A DNA stretch of 64,000 bases from TOLSYN sp963849065. GTDB lineage: Bacteria; Acidobacteriota; Terriglobia; Terriglobales; Acidobacteriaceae. Shown here piece by piece: positions 1 through 8,432 of this stretch (position 1 is its first letter; each line of letters starts with the position of its first letter). Both the position numbers and the translations under genes were made by a program. Location: the NCBI GenBank assembly GCA_963849065.1, contig CAWKFM010000005.1, positions 1,922,001 to 1,986,000 of the forward strand, written 5' to 3'. The notes under the pieces were generated by a model. That model had not been told where the DNA came from. It was given only the letters and a program-made list of their open reading frames with translations, and made no database searches.

Positions 1-51
1 CTTTTGCCGCGGCCGTCGGGCGTAGCCCAGGGCGGCGTGGCTAGATGAAAC

Positions 52-1596
52 CTATTTAGGTGCGGGGGCTCCCGATGCCGCCGGCGATTGCTCAGCGCCG
101 TTGGCGCCGGCGCCTGTTGGGTTCTGCCCGGGTGCGGCGGCGCCGGAATCTTCTTCCAGCGCCCGGCGCACGGACTGCTCCGCGGTGCCGACGGCGCGCG
201 CCAGCAGCACCTTGGCGATGTTGTGGGAGAACAGGCTCGCGATGAATTGCTGGTTGGCGTTGGCCACGGCTTCCTGCGCCTGGATCACCTCGATGTTGTT
301 GGTGACGCCGGCCGAGAAGCGGTCCTGCGACTGGGTCAGCGTCTGCTGCGCGTACTGCAGGGTCGCCTCGGCCACTTCCACCTGCTCAGCGGCGGAGGAG
401 ACGTCGAGGAGAGCGTCTGCAATGTCCTGCTCGATGCGTCCCTTGAGGTCGTCGCGCTGCGCTTTGGCCTGCGCCAGATCGGCGTCGGCCTTGCGGATGT
501 CGGCAGTGATCTTGCCGCCCTCGAAGATGGGGATCTTGAGTCCGGCGTTGACCGTCCAGGTGGGGAAGGCATTGTCCGGACGGGTGCCGATCACGCCGTA
601 GTCTCCGCTGATGCCGAGCGATGGCAAGTGTTCGGCTTGGGCGGCCTTGCGGCGCAGTTCGGCGGCCTTTACCTGCTGCTCGGCGGCTAGGTAGTCGGGA
701 CGCACCGCGAGGGCGCGCTGAAACTCCTCGGCCTCCATCACTTGCGGCAGCGGCTTGTAAGGCACCCGGCTCACCAGGCAGATGGACTGATGCAGTGGCA
801 ATCCGAGTACGCGCAGCAGCGTAATGCGCTGCTTGGCCAGGTTGTTGTTGGCCTCGATCAGATTCTGGCGGCGGACCTGGGCTTCCACGCGGGCGCGCAG
901 GGTGTCGATCTCGGGATTGAGGCCGGCAGCCTCGCGGTCCTTTGCCAGCTGATAGAGGCTCTCGGCGGTCTTCAGGTCGGCGGTGGCGGCTTCCACCTGG
1001 CTTTGGGCCGAGATGACCAGCAGATAACTGGCGGCAGCGGAGAGAGTTACGGTCTCCCGGGCGGAGTCATAGGTGAAGCCGGCGGCGCGGACATCGGCCG
1101 AGGCGGCGCGGGTTTTCTCAAGAGCGTTGAAATCCACCAGGTCCTCGCTGGCGGAGACGCGGGCTTCGGAGTTGCTGAACTGGACGGAGTTGCCGAGACC
1201 GGGGATATTAAAGCTCTTTAAGTCTAAGCCTTCGGCCTCCAGATTGACCTTGGCATAGCCCTCGCGCAGGCTGCCGTTGAGCTGCGGCAGCAGGTTGCTG
1301 AGCTGCTTGAGATGCTCGGCGCGGGCCGCGGCGGAATTCTGGGAGCTCAATACGATCCCCAGGTTGTACTTGAGGCTACGGTCGATGGCGTCCTGCACGG
1401 TGAGATCGAGGGTTCCGGCTGGCAGCCCCCCGCCGGGAACGCTGCCAGTGAACGGGCTCTGGTTCCCGGACTGCAGCAGCTGATCGAGCGATTGGGGCAC
1501 AGCCACCGGGGCAGCGCCGCCGCTGAGCTGCTGGCCAACGGCTGGAAGCGCCAGCAGGGTGATCAGCAACCCGCCACAAAATTGCCTGACTTGCAT
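52..1596 (-). CDS. TolC-family outer membrane efflux protein
   Basis: Outer-membrane channel component of a tripartite efflux or type I secretion system. The 514-residue protein begins with a signal peptide (MQVRQFCGGLLITLLALPA) and then shows two OEP-type repeats rich in long amphipathic helices (about residues 70-280 and 290-470), with the usual Ala/Gln/Glu coiled-coil composition. The C-terminal tail is low-complexity Gly/Ala/Pro. I chose the second Met (1596), five codons into the open frame, because the signal peptide starts there. It is divergent from a TetR-type regulator, a common arrangement for drug or solvent efflux, but no inner-membrane pump or adaptor lies in this window; they may lie beyond the left edge. 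The family is clear, the substrate unknown. Confidence 0.9.
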   Translation of the reverse strand: MQVRQFCGGLLITLLALPAVGQQLSGGAAPVAVPQSLDQLLQSGNQSPFTGSVPGGGLPAGTLDLTVQDAIDRSLKYNLGIVLSSQNSAAARAEHLKQLSNLLPQLNGSLREGYAKVNLEAEGLDLKSFNIPGLGNSVQFSNSEARVSASEDLVDFNALEKTRAASADVRAAGFTYDSARETVTLSAAASYLLVISAQSQVEAATADLKTAESLYQLAKDREAAGLNPEIDTLRARVEAQVRRQNLIEANNNLAKQRITLLRVLGLPLHQSICLVSRVPYKPLPQVMEAEEFQRALAVRPDYLAAEQQVKAAELRRKAAQAEHLPSLGISGDYGVIGTRPDNAFPTWTVNAGLKIPIFEGGKITADIRKADADLAQAKAQRDDLKGRIEQDIADALLDVSSAAEQVEVAEATLQYAQQTLTQSQDRFSAGVTNNIEVIQAQEAVANANQQFIASLFSHNIAKVLLARAVGTAEQSVRRALEEDSGAAAPGQNPTGAGANGAEQSPAASGAPAPK

Positions 1597-1634
1597 GATT
1601 GAATCTCTCACGAACTTGAGGTACTATCATTAAG

Positions 1635-1652
1635 AAATCATACGGATGATTT
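1635..1652. promoter_or_regulatory. 18-bp dyad between tolC-like gene and tetR-like gene
   Basis: AAATCAT and ATGATTT form 7-bp inverted arms around a 4-bp spacer in the AT-rich divergent promoter region. Size, symmetry and position fit a TetR-family operator controlling both directions. This is inferred from position only. Confidence 0.45.
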
Positions 1653-1688
1653 AATTGTCAAACGTAAAGGTCAGCAAACGCTAAAAAA

Positions 1689-2381
1689 ATGACGGCTTCG
1701 GCGAAAACAATTTGCTCTTCCCTACGCTCCACCTGCCAGGACCGCAGCGAGCGGACCCGCCAGCGGCTCATCGAGGTCGCCGTCGAGGTCTTCTCCGAAC
1801 TGGGCTACGAAGGCGCGAGCACGCGGGCGATCGTGAAGCAGGCGCAGGCCAACCTGGTCTCGATTCCCTACTACTTCGGCAGCAAGCTGGGGCTGTATCA
1901 CGCGGCGGCCGAGTACATCGGCTCGAACATCTCCGAGCGCTTTGCTCCGGCCTGCGAGCGGGCGCGGCTGGCGCTGCAGCAGCAGGGATTGACGCGCGAG
2001 GAGACTCTGCGCAACTTTACCGAGCTCATCGTGGAGTTCGCCGGAATCATGCTTGGGACCGATACGCCGCGCTCCTGGGGACAGTTCATCTACCGCGAGC
2101 AGTTCGATCCCACGGCGGCGTTTGAAATTCTGCACACCAAGTTCCTGCCCTTGCTCGAGGTTGGCTTCGAGTACGTCTCGCGCCTGACAGGGCGTCCTGC
2201 GAATGCTGCCGAGACCCGTATTCAGTTCATGGCCATTCTGGCGATGGTGAAGTTTACCCGCGTGGACCGCGCCTCGGTGCTGCGCAATACCGGATGGAAA
2301 TCATTTGGCGAGGAAGAAACCGCCATCGTAACGGAGATGCTGCGCCACAACATGCAGGCGCTGTTTGCCCGTTCGGAGTGA
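1689..2381 (+). CDS. TetR/AcrR-family transcriptional regulator
   Basis: 230-residue one-component regulator. An N-terminal TetR helix-turn-helix is visible at about residues 20-70, with the typical pattern of a Glu-rich helix 1, GASTRAIVKQA in the HTH and YYFGSKLGLY at its end. The C-terminal half resembles the CerR-type (DUF1956) ligand-binding domain, including RSWGQFIYREQF and PLLEVGF. It is transcribed away from the tolC-like gene and probably represses it. No convincing ribosome site precedes the ATG; it follows an A-run. Confidence 0.85.
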   Translation: MTASAKTICSSLRSTCQDRSERTRQRLIEVAVEVFSELGYEGASTRAIVKQAQANLVSIPYYFGSKLGLYHAAAEYIGSNISERFAPACERARLALQQQGLTREETLRNFTELIVEFAGIMLGTDTPRSWGQFIYREQFDPTAAFEILHTKFLPLLEVGFEYVSRLTGRPANAAETRIQFMAILAMVKFTRVDRASVLRNTGWKSFGEEETAIVTEMLRHNMQALFARSE

Positions 2382-2437
2382 GTGCTGGATTCACGAAAGA
2401 GCCGGAGAGGCTGGGATCACTGAGTCGCTAATCCGGA

Positions 2438-2482
2438 TTGACAGTCACCCCATGGATGAACTAGACTCATTGAACTTAGTTC
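2438..2482 (+). promoter_or_regulatory. Promoter and operator of the toxin-antitoxin operon
   Basis: TTGACA at 2438-2443 and TAGACT at 2462-2467 (18-bp spacer) make a good sigma70-type promoter. Just downstream, TGAACTTAGTTCA (2470-2482) is a perfect 6-1-6 dyad placed at the expected transcription start, as for an autorepressing antitoxin. A half copy (TGAACTAG) lies at 2457-2464. Confidence 0.6.
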
Positions 2483-2495
2483 ACCTGAGGTAGTT

Positions 2496-2741
2496 ATGAA
2501 CACGATTAACATCCATGAAGCCAAAACCCAGCTGTCCCGCTTAGTGGATCAGGCCGCGAAAGGGAAACCCTTCATCATTGCAAAAGCTGGTAAACCCATG
2601 GTCAAGGTGGTTGCCTTGGATGCTCCAGTCGGCAAGCAGGTAAATCGGTTCGATTTTCTCGCCGGACAATTCTTGATCCCTGACGATTTCAACGAAATGG
2701 GCAGCGCTGAAATCGAGAAGATGTTCCATGGTGAAGTGTGA
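2496..2741 (+). CDS. Type II antitoxin, Phd/YefM family
   Basis: 81-residue antitoxin. The N-terminal half is a Phd/YefM DNA-binding fold with the family motif MNTINIHEAKTQLSRLV and a KGKPFIIAKAGKPMVKV strand region. The C-terminal tail, about 30 residues ending in DFNEMGSAEIEKMF, is the likely toxin-binding segment. Its TGA overlaps the toxin's GTG start (GTGA), so the two are translationally coupled. It should neutralise the PIN toxin and repress its own promoter through the dyad at 2470-2482. Confidence 0.88.
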   Translation: MNTINIHEAKTQLSRLVDQAAKGKPFIIAKAGKPMVKVVALDAPVGKQVNRFDFLAGQFLIPDDFNEMGSAEIEKMFHGEV

Positions 2742-3124
2742 AACTGCTCATCGACACTCAGTTGCTGATCTGGACTGCTCACCAGTCGAAGAAACTGCCG
2801 AAACCTGCGCGCCTTTTGATGCAGGAGCCCCAGAACGAACTGTTTTTCAGTGCGGCCAGCCTGTGGGAAATTACCATCAAACACAGTCTCGGGCGGAAGG
2901 ACTTTCGGGTAGACGCGAGGCTACTGCGCCGCGGTTTACTGGATAACGGCTATACCGAACTGCCCATCACCAGCGAACACGCCGTCAGTGTCGACCAACT
3001 GCCGTTGGTGCACAAGGATCCTTTTGATCGCATCCTCGTAGCCCAAGCTATGGTCGAGGGCATCACGCTGCTCACCAATGACCGTAAGCTTCTCGATTAT
3101 CCGGGACCGGTACGAAAGGTCTGA
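2738..3124 (+). CDS. Type II toxin, PIN-domain (VapC-like) ribonuclease
   Basis: 128-residue PIN-domain endoribonuclease. Conserved acidic residues are visible at D6 (LLIDTQ), E46 (SLWEI), D96 (KDPFDR) and D115 (LLTNDRKL), with the FDRILVAQA motif typical of the subgroup paired with Phd-type antitoxins. The GTG start overlaps the antitoxin stop by 4 nt. VapC-type toxins usually cut tRNA or rRNA; the target here cannot be read from the sequence. Confidence 0.88.
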   Translation: MKLLIDTQLLIWTAHQSKKLPKPARLLMQEPQNELFFSAASLWEITIKHSLGRKDFRVDARLLRRGLLDNGYTELPITSEHAVSVDQLPLVHKDPFDRILVAQAMVEGITLLTNDRKLLDYPGPVRKV

Positions 3125-3327
3125 ACTCGCGATCGGCTTCCGTAGCTGGCAGCCTATGGCCGCAGTGGAATGGGCCACCGGAAACTGGCAACGATGAGTG
3201 GAGCAGGAGCCCGTTCAAGTTAAATTTCAGGGCATTCAATCCCGGATTTGCCAGCCGGAAGACCCGTAGCGGCCATGGGGCATCAAATCAAGTAGAATAA
3301 TACGATAGCGAAGAGGGGTATGTTTCC

Positions 3328-4482
3328 ATGGCAGTTCCGGTCTCTCAAATGTGGGCAGTGAGCAGTTATGTGCTCAAGAACCGGCTTCAGGGGCGGGAAC
3401 GCTACCCTCTGGTGGTGATGCTCGAGGTGCTGTTCCGCTGCAACCTGGCCTGCGCGGGCTGCGGCAAAGTGCAGTATCCGGCGCATGTTTTGAAGCGCCA
3501 GATGACGCCGGAAGAGTGCTTCCGCGCGGTGGAAGAAGCCGGCGCTCCCATCGTCAACATTCCGGGCGGCGAGCCGCTGCTGCATCCCCAGATCGGCGAG
3601 ATCGTCGAGGGGCTGATTGCGCGCGGCAAGTACGTCTATCTGTGCACCAACGCCCTACTGCTCAAAGAAAAGATGCACCTGTTCAAGCCGAGCAAGTTCT
3701 TCACCTTCACCGTGCATCTGGATGGCGAGCGCGAGCACCACGACTTTGCGGTGTGCCGCGAAGGCACCTATGACATTGCGGTGGAAGCCATGCGCGAGGC
3801 CATCGCCAAAGGCTTCCGCGTCACCACCAACTCGACGCTGTTCGACGGAGCCGACCCGGCCAGCGTGCGCCGCTTCTTCGACGACATGATGGAGCTGGGC
3901 GTGGAGAGCATGATGCTCTCGCCCGGCTACAGCTATGACAAGGCACCGGACCAGTCGCACTTTCTCGGCAAGCAGGGCACGCGCGAACTCTTCCGCCAGA
4001 TCCTGAGCAACCGCAAGCGCAGCTGGCGCTTCAACGCCACTCCGCTGTTCTTCGAATTCCTCATGGGCCTGCGCGACTACGAGTGCACCCCGTGGGGCAT
4101 TCCCACCTACACCATGTTCGGCTGGCAGAAGCCCTGCTACCTGCTGCAGGATGGCTACACGGACACCTTTAAGGAGCTGATGGAGCAGACCGCGTGGGCA
4201 GAATACGGCGGCAAGAGCGGCAATCCGCGCTGCGCCAACTGCATGGTGCACTGCGGCTTTGAACCCTCGGCGGTCAACCACACATTTGGCTCGCTCGACG
4301 GAATGCTGGCCACCGTCAAGGGCATGCTCTCCACCTATCCGGATGCGGAAGCGCTGGCCAAGCTGGAGACCGCGCACGCGTCCCATCACGCGGAGCCGCT
4401 GGTGCAGATCGAATCTTCCATGGTCCAGATCGAATCCACCAACGTCCAGATCGAGGACACCGTGGCGCAGGCCGGCCAATGA
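3328..4482 (+). CDS. hpnH: Adenosyl-hopene transferase HpnH (radical SAM)
   Basis: Joins the adenosyl group of SAM to diploptene, the first side-chain step of bacteriohopanepolyol synthesis. The radical SAM CxxxCxxC motif is CNLACAGC near residue 37, followed by NIPGGEPLLHP. The C-terminal third carries the cluster-type Cys motif CANCMVHCGFEP and the SPGYSYDKAPDQ segment expected for HpnH. A Shine-Dalgarno-like GAGGGG lies 9 nt before the ATG. The last about 25 residues are odd: three 7-residue repeats starting VQIE follow the normal family end. The gene overlaps its downstream partner by ATGA. hpnK, another hopanoid-associated gene, lies at 47.2 kb. Confidence 0.95.
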   Translation: MAVPVSQMWAVSSYVLKNRLQGRERYPLVVMLEVLFRCNLACAGCGKVQYPAHVLKRQMTPEECFRAVEEAGAPIVNIPGGEPLLHPQIGEIVEGLIARGKYVYLCTNALLLKEKMHLFKPSKFFTFTVHLDGEREHHDFAVCREGTYDIAVEAMREAIAKGFRVTTNSTLFDGADPASVRRFFDDMMELGVESMMLSPGYSYDKAPDQSHFLGKQGTRELFRQILSNRKRSWRFNATPLFFEFLMGLRDYECTPWGIPTYTMFGWQKPCYLLQDGYTDTFKELMEQTAWAEYGGKSGNPRCANCMVHCGFEPSAVNHTFGSLDGMLATVKGMLSTYPDAEALAKLETAHASHHAEPLVQIESSMVQIESTNVQIEDTVAQAGQ

Positions 4483-4859
4483 GCGTGGAGGAAGCGTTGA
4501 CACGCGAAACACTCCAGGGATGGGTTCCCGCGCTGGCCGATGAACAGGAGCTGCGCCAGGCACTGGAGCAGGCCTTCGACTACCGCGGCGACGTGACCCT
4601 CACTCTTAAAAGCGGCGAGACCGTCGTGGGCTACCTCTTCGACCGCCGCACCGGCACCTCGCTGGCCGATTCCTACGTGCGCGTCCTGCCTCAGGATAGC
4701 CCGCGCCGCGAGATCGCCTACGCAGAGATCGCCGCCCTGGCCTTTACCGGACGCGACACCGCCGCCGGAAAAAGCTGGGAAGCCTGGGTGCGGAAATATC
4801 AGGAAAAGAAAGCCGCCGGCGAACACAACATCGGCCTGCATCCGGATGAAGGCGAATAA
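4479..4859 (+). CDS. Conserved hypothetical protein coupled to hpnH
   Basis: 126-residue soluble protein with no signal peptide or membrane segment. The ATG overlaps the hpnH stop (ATGA), so expression is coupled. A central part with GDVTLTLKSGETVVGYLFDR looks like a small beta-barrel, and the C-terminus is charged and helical (SWEAWVRKYQEKKAAGE). I do not recognise a catalytic motif. Context suggests a role with hopanoid side-chain synthesis. Confidence 0.75.
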   Translation: MSVEEALTRETLQGWVPALADEQELRQALEQAFDYRGDVTLTLKSGETVVGYLFDRRTGTSLADSYVRVLPQDSPRREIAYAEIAALAFTGRDTAAGKSWEAWVRKYQEKKAAGEHNIGLHPDEGE

Positions 4860-5480
4860 GCCGGCGTTTGAGCAGGCATCACGAAGCACAGACAACGCCC
4901 TTGCTTTGGACAACTGGTTTGGCCCACTTCGGCAGTTTAATCTGGCCCACCCCCTGGGACGTTGAAGGCTAAGAGGACAGGGTTCCGTTCTGCTGGAGCG
5001 AAGCCCGTAGGGCGAAGCGGAAGTAGAACGGAATGGAAGCGCCTTCATGGATCACTCTTGGCGTTTCTTCCGCAAGGTTCTGCGAAAGCGATACGACTCC
5101 GAGCCAGTCTCGATGACCGGAGTAGGAGCTCTGCGGCACCTCGGCCAGTGGAACGTATCCCAACGCATCAAGACAGCAACCGATCTTTACTTTTTTACCG
5201 CCGGGTATTGTTCGTCTAGCGCCACGTTCAACATCAGCGCGTTGACCCGCAGCTCGCGGCGTGAGCAATAGTGCTCAGATTTAGCCGTGTATTTATGGAA
5301 TCTTCGTATTGGACGAATCCACGCAGCCCGCAGCAGCATGGCTCTACCGGGCAATAGAAGAAGGATCAGGCAAGGTAACTCCAATGGGTAATATGGTGCG
5401 GGGCCACTCGGCGGCTCGCACCGGTGCTTGCTGGCTGAGTACGATCGACGTGATGTTGAGCCATGGCAAAGGAGTCAGCG
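4860..5480. other. Intergenic stretch upstream of the first DUF3309 gene
   Basis: I see no convincing gene in these 620 bp. Two copies of TGGCCCAC (near 4919 and 4943) recall ends of IS21-like elements, but no transposase is present. From about 5310, CCACGCAGCCCGCAGCA and TACCGGGCAAT recur upstream of the second DUF3309 gene near 30960-30990, so leader and gene were duplicated together. The TGAGC dyad at 5262-5277 is listed separately. Confidence 0.5.
5262..5277. promoter_or_regulatory. TGAGC-N6-GCTCA dyad, copy 1
   Basis: TGAGCAATAGTGCTCA is a perfect 5-6-5 inverted repeat in noncoding DNA about 200 bp before the DUF3309 gene. Spacing equals that of CRP sites. See the findings for the full set. 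Confidence 0.6.
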
Positions 5481-5636
5481 ATGATTGGAACAATATTGAT
5501 CGTGATTTTGGTATTAGCACTGGTCGGCGCGCTGCCGAACTGGTCGCATAGCAGAAGTTGGGGATATGCCCCGACCGGAGGACTGGGGCTGGTTCTCGTC
5601 ATCGTCCTCATTCTTGTCCTGCTGGGACGGATTTGA
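5481..5636 (+). CDS. DUF3309-type small membrane protein, copy 1
   Basis: 51-residue protein made of two hydrophobic helices joined by a short polar loop with WSHSRSWGYAPTGG, the DUF3309 signature. GGAG lies 6 nt before the ATG. It differs at only four positions from the copy at 31025-31180. The family is small, inner-membrane and of unknown function. It is followed 3 nt later by the phospholipase-like frame. Confidence 0.85.
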   Translation: MIGTILIVILVLALVGALPNWSHSRSWGYAPTGGLGLVLVIVLILVLLGRI

Positions 5637-5639
5637 AAC

Positions 5640-6989
5640 ATGCGCCATCGGCCAACATTCGCAGGCTTTATGAGCCGTGGGTGGCGCCTGCCTACCATGC
5701 GCGCTGGTGCCCTTCTGTTCATCGTGCTGTTGTGCAGCACCGGTGCACCGGCGTACTCGGTTCTGACCCACGAGGAAGTTGTGGACCTGCTGTGGACGAG
5801 TGAGATCCGCCCTCTTCTGCTCACTCGATATCCGGGACTGTCGGAAAACGACATCCGGGAGGCTCATGCCTACGCGTACGGTGGCGCGGTGATTCAGGAT
5901 CTCGGCTACTATCCGTTCGGCAATAAGGAATTCAGCGACTTGGTGCATTATGTCCGCAGCGGAGACTTCGTTAGCGAACTGCTGCTGGAAAGCCAGGATG
6001 CCGATGAGTACGCTTTTGCGCTCGGCGCCCTGTCCCACTATGCCGCGGATATTACCGGTCATCGGGAGGCGGTAAACCTGGCCGTCGCGCTTGAGTATCC
6101 GAAGCTTCGCGCCAAGTATGGCAAGTCAGTCCGGTATGCGGAGGACGAGAGCGCACATTTGAAAACGGAGTTCGGATTCGACACCCTGCAAGTCGCAAAG
6201 AATCGCTATGCCTCGCAGCAGTACCACGACTTTATCGGCTTTCAGGTGTCCAAACCGTTGCTGGAACGCGTCTTTCCCGTTGTGTACGGAGTGGAACTGA
6301 AGGACGTGCTGACCCACGAGGATCTGGCAATCGGCTCTTATCGCTTCGCGGTCAGCCAGTTGATTCCCGAGATGACTCGCGTGGCGCTGCAGACCCACAA
6401 GAAAGACCTAATGCGCGAAAAACCGGATTTTGCGAAGCGGGAGTTTCTCTATCGGCTTTCGCGCTCCGGGTATGAAAAGGAGTGGGGCAAGGACTATACA
6501 AAGCCTGGAATCGGCACGCGCATCCTATCCACACTCCTGCGATTCATGCCCAAGATTGGCCCGTTCAAAGGCCTGGCCTTCAAGAATCCTACGCCCCAAA
6601 CAGAAGACCTGTACATCAAGAGCATCAACACCACGGTGGATCAATACCGGGCATTTCTGGAAGAGGTGCGTACCGACTCCCTCGTGCTGCCGAATCGCGA
6701 CCTTGATACCGGCAACGAAACCGAAGCGGCGGAATACTCTCTCGCCGACGATACCTATGCGGAATTGCTAAAGCAGCTATCAGATCGCCAGTTTGACCAT
6801 ACCTCTGCCGCGCTTCGCACAAATATTCTTGGCTTTTACTCTGACCTCTCGTTGCCGATCGAGACCAAAAAAGACCAAGGTCACTGGCGCGGTGTGCTGA
6901 CGTCGCTGGAGCAACTAAAACTGATCGCGCCGGCTCCGGTTGCTGGCGACGGCCCGGAACTGCGCTCCCCATCCGCTCCTCCAATGTAA
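5640..6989 (+). CDS. Secreted zinc-dependent phospholipase C-like protein
   Basis: 449 residues from the first ATG, which lies 3 nt after the DUF3309 stop; an internal Met at 5697 (MRAGALLFIVLLCSTGAPA) begins a good signal peptide and is the likelier start. After it, YSVLTHEEVVD and the later LSHYAADITGHREA provide the His/Asp residues typical of the zinc-dependent phospholipase C / S1-P1 nuclease fold. The C-terminal half is helical and unassigned. Predicted periplasmic or secreted; the substrate is uncertain. Confidence 0.75.
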   Translation: MRHRPTFAGFMSRGWRLPTMRAGALLFIVLLCSTGAPAYSVLTHEEVVDLLWTSEIRPLLLTRYPGLSENDIREAHAYAYGGAVIQDLGYYPFGNKEFSDLVHYVRSGDFVSELLLESQDADEYAFALGALSHYAADITGHREAVNLAVALEYPKLRAKYGKSVRYAEDESAHLKTEFGFDTLQVAKNRYASQQYHDFIGFQVSKPLLERVFPVVYGVELKDVLTHEDLAIGSYRFAVSQLIPEMTRVALQTHKKDLMREKPDFAKREFLYRLSRSGYEKEWGKDYTKPGIGTRILSTLLRFMPKIGPFKGLAFKNPTPQTEDLYIKSINTTVDQYRAFLEEVRTDSLVLPNRDLDTGNETEAAEYSLADDTYAELLKQLSDRQFDHTSAALRTNILGFYSDLSLPIETKKDQGHWRGVLTSLEQLKLIAPAPVAGDGPELRSPSAPPM

Positions 6990-7124
6990 TCTCCGTGGTG
7001 TGCAATTGTGAACATACACGACATCCCAACCGCGCTAGAGTTTTCCCATCCACCACGCCATTGCGCCAGGCGTCATTGGCTGTCGCGGAGGAGAGGCTCG
7101 CGCCTCCCATAAAGGCGGCATTCG

Positions 7125-8432
7125 ATGTTCAGCCGGTATCTCCGCAGCGTGTCAGTTGCTATTCTGCTCTCGACGTTGCTCATGCCTTGTGTTTCAGCCC
7201 AGGAGATGAGTACGGTTCCTGCGAAATTGACCATTCCAGATGGAACTCCCATCCAGCTTCAACTTACTGAAAGTGTTTCCTCTGCGCACGCGCGTGTTGG
7301 AGACCTGCTGGATTTTGTTGTTGTAAAAGATGTGAGTGTCGAAGGCTTCACCGTAATTCCGGCCGGAACCGTAGCCAGCGGTTCGGTCACCGGAATTAAG
7401 CACAAGAGGATTCTGGGAATGGGAGGCAACGTAGCCTTACGAGTCGATTCGGTAGAGCTGGTCAACGGTGATCGGGTCGGGTTGCGTGCCCGCATGGAAG
7501 TGAAAGGACGCTCCCGGACCAAGATGATGGCGGCAGCGATGATCGCGACCGGACTAGTCTTCCTGCCGGCAGCGCCGGTCTTCCTGCTCACCCACGGCCA
7601 CGACAGCACGGTGTTGAAGAGTGCGGAGATCACGGCCCATATTGACGGAGACACTTCGATTCTATCGGCAGGGCTACAACGTTCGCCGGAAGGTTCTTCC
7701 GAACTGGACGGGATGATGGATTATCTGCCGCCGCGCGTGTTCAATGCTGAGGGACGCGAGGGTGACATGCTGAACCTGGTTTTTGTCGGTCAAAAGGAAG
7801 AATTACAGAAGGCCTTTGAGCGCGCCGGTTGGATCAAGACTGACAAATGGAAGCCGATATTCGTCTGGCACCTGTTGTGGCACGGAACCGGCGACGCAAG
7901 GCTGCCGATGGCCAGGCTTTATCTATTCGGAAGAGTGCAGGACTACTCGTATGCCTTGCCGGATCCGGGTGCGGTCGTCTCGCGGCGTCACCATATTCGA
8001 GTCTGGAAAACCGACTACACGATGGATGGGATCCCCGTCTGGGCGGCTTCTGCCACCCACGACATTGCGATCGAATTCGCGAAACGTGGACATCTTATCG
8101 GTCATAGGATCGACCCCGCGGTCGATGCGGAACGTGATTTTGTTGGCGTCGACCTGACCAGTACATCGTTGGTCAGCCGGCAGGAATACTTGCATTCTCC
8201 TGATCCGGTGCTTCAGGCACTCACTGCGTCCGGCGAGAGCTATAACTCTGACGGCAGAATCCTTCTACTGGATCTCCATCCGGTCAGTCCGGACAAGATT
8301 ACTGTAGCCGGTCAGCCGTCGGCCGTGATTCGGGCAACGCTCCCTGTCACAGCTGGGGCAGAGTCTTTCCAGAGCAATCTTACGACGCCTGGTTCGATCT
8401 GCATTGGAGAGTTTCCGTGCAATGGCAACTAG
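7125..8432 (+). CDS. Secreted protein with LssY C-terminal domain
   Basis: 435 residues with a signal peptide ending near VSAQ (about residue 26). Residues 35-170 form a beta-rich region (IPDGTPIQLQLTESVSS, then VIPAGTVASGSVTG) like export or envelope proteins of this clade, with a hydrophobic segment at about 136-160. The C-terminal half (about 205-390) matches the LssY_C domain: DMLNLVFVG, a central RLYLFGRVQDYSYA and a late GRILLLDL strand. Function is unknown. Its TAG shares CTAG with the stop of the convergent regulator gene. Confidence 0.75.
   Translation: MFSRYLRSVSVAILLSTLLMPCVSAQEMSTVPAKLTIPDGTPIQLQLTESVSSAHARVGDLLDFVVVKDVSVEGFTVIPAGTVASGSVTGIKHKRILGMGGNVALRVDSVELVNGDRVGLRARMEVKGRSRTKMMAAAMIATGLVFLPAAPVFLLTHGHDSTVLKSAEITAHIDGDTSILSAGLQRSPEGSSELDGMMDYLPPRVFNAEGREGDMLNLVFVGQKEELQKAFERAGWIKTDKWKPIFVWHLLWHGTGDARLPMARLYLFGRVQDYSYALPDPGAVVSRRHHIRVWKTDYTMDGIPVWAASATHDIAIEFAKRGHLIGHRIDPAVDAERDFVGVDLTSTSLVSRQEYLHSPDPVLQALTASGESYNSDGRILLLDLHPVSPDKITVAGQPSAVIRATLPVTAGAESFQSNLTTPGSICIGEFPCNGN

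Noticed and set aside
4915..4955. TGGCCCAC repeats as an IS21 insertion
   Set aside because: Only two short matches, no transposase or second end, so an insertion cannot be supported.
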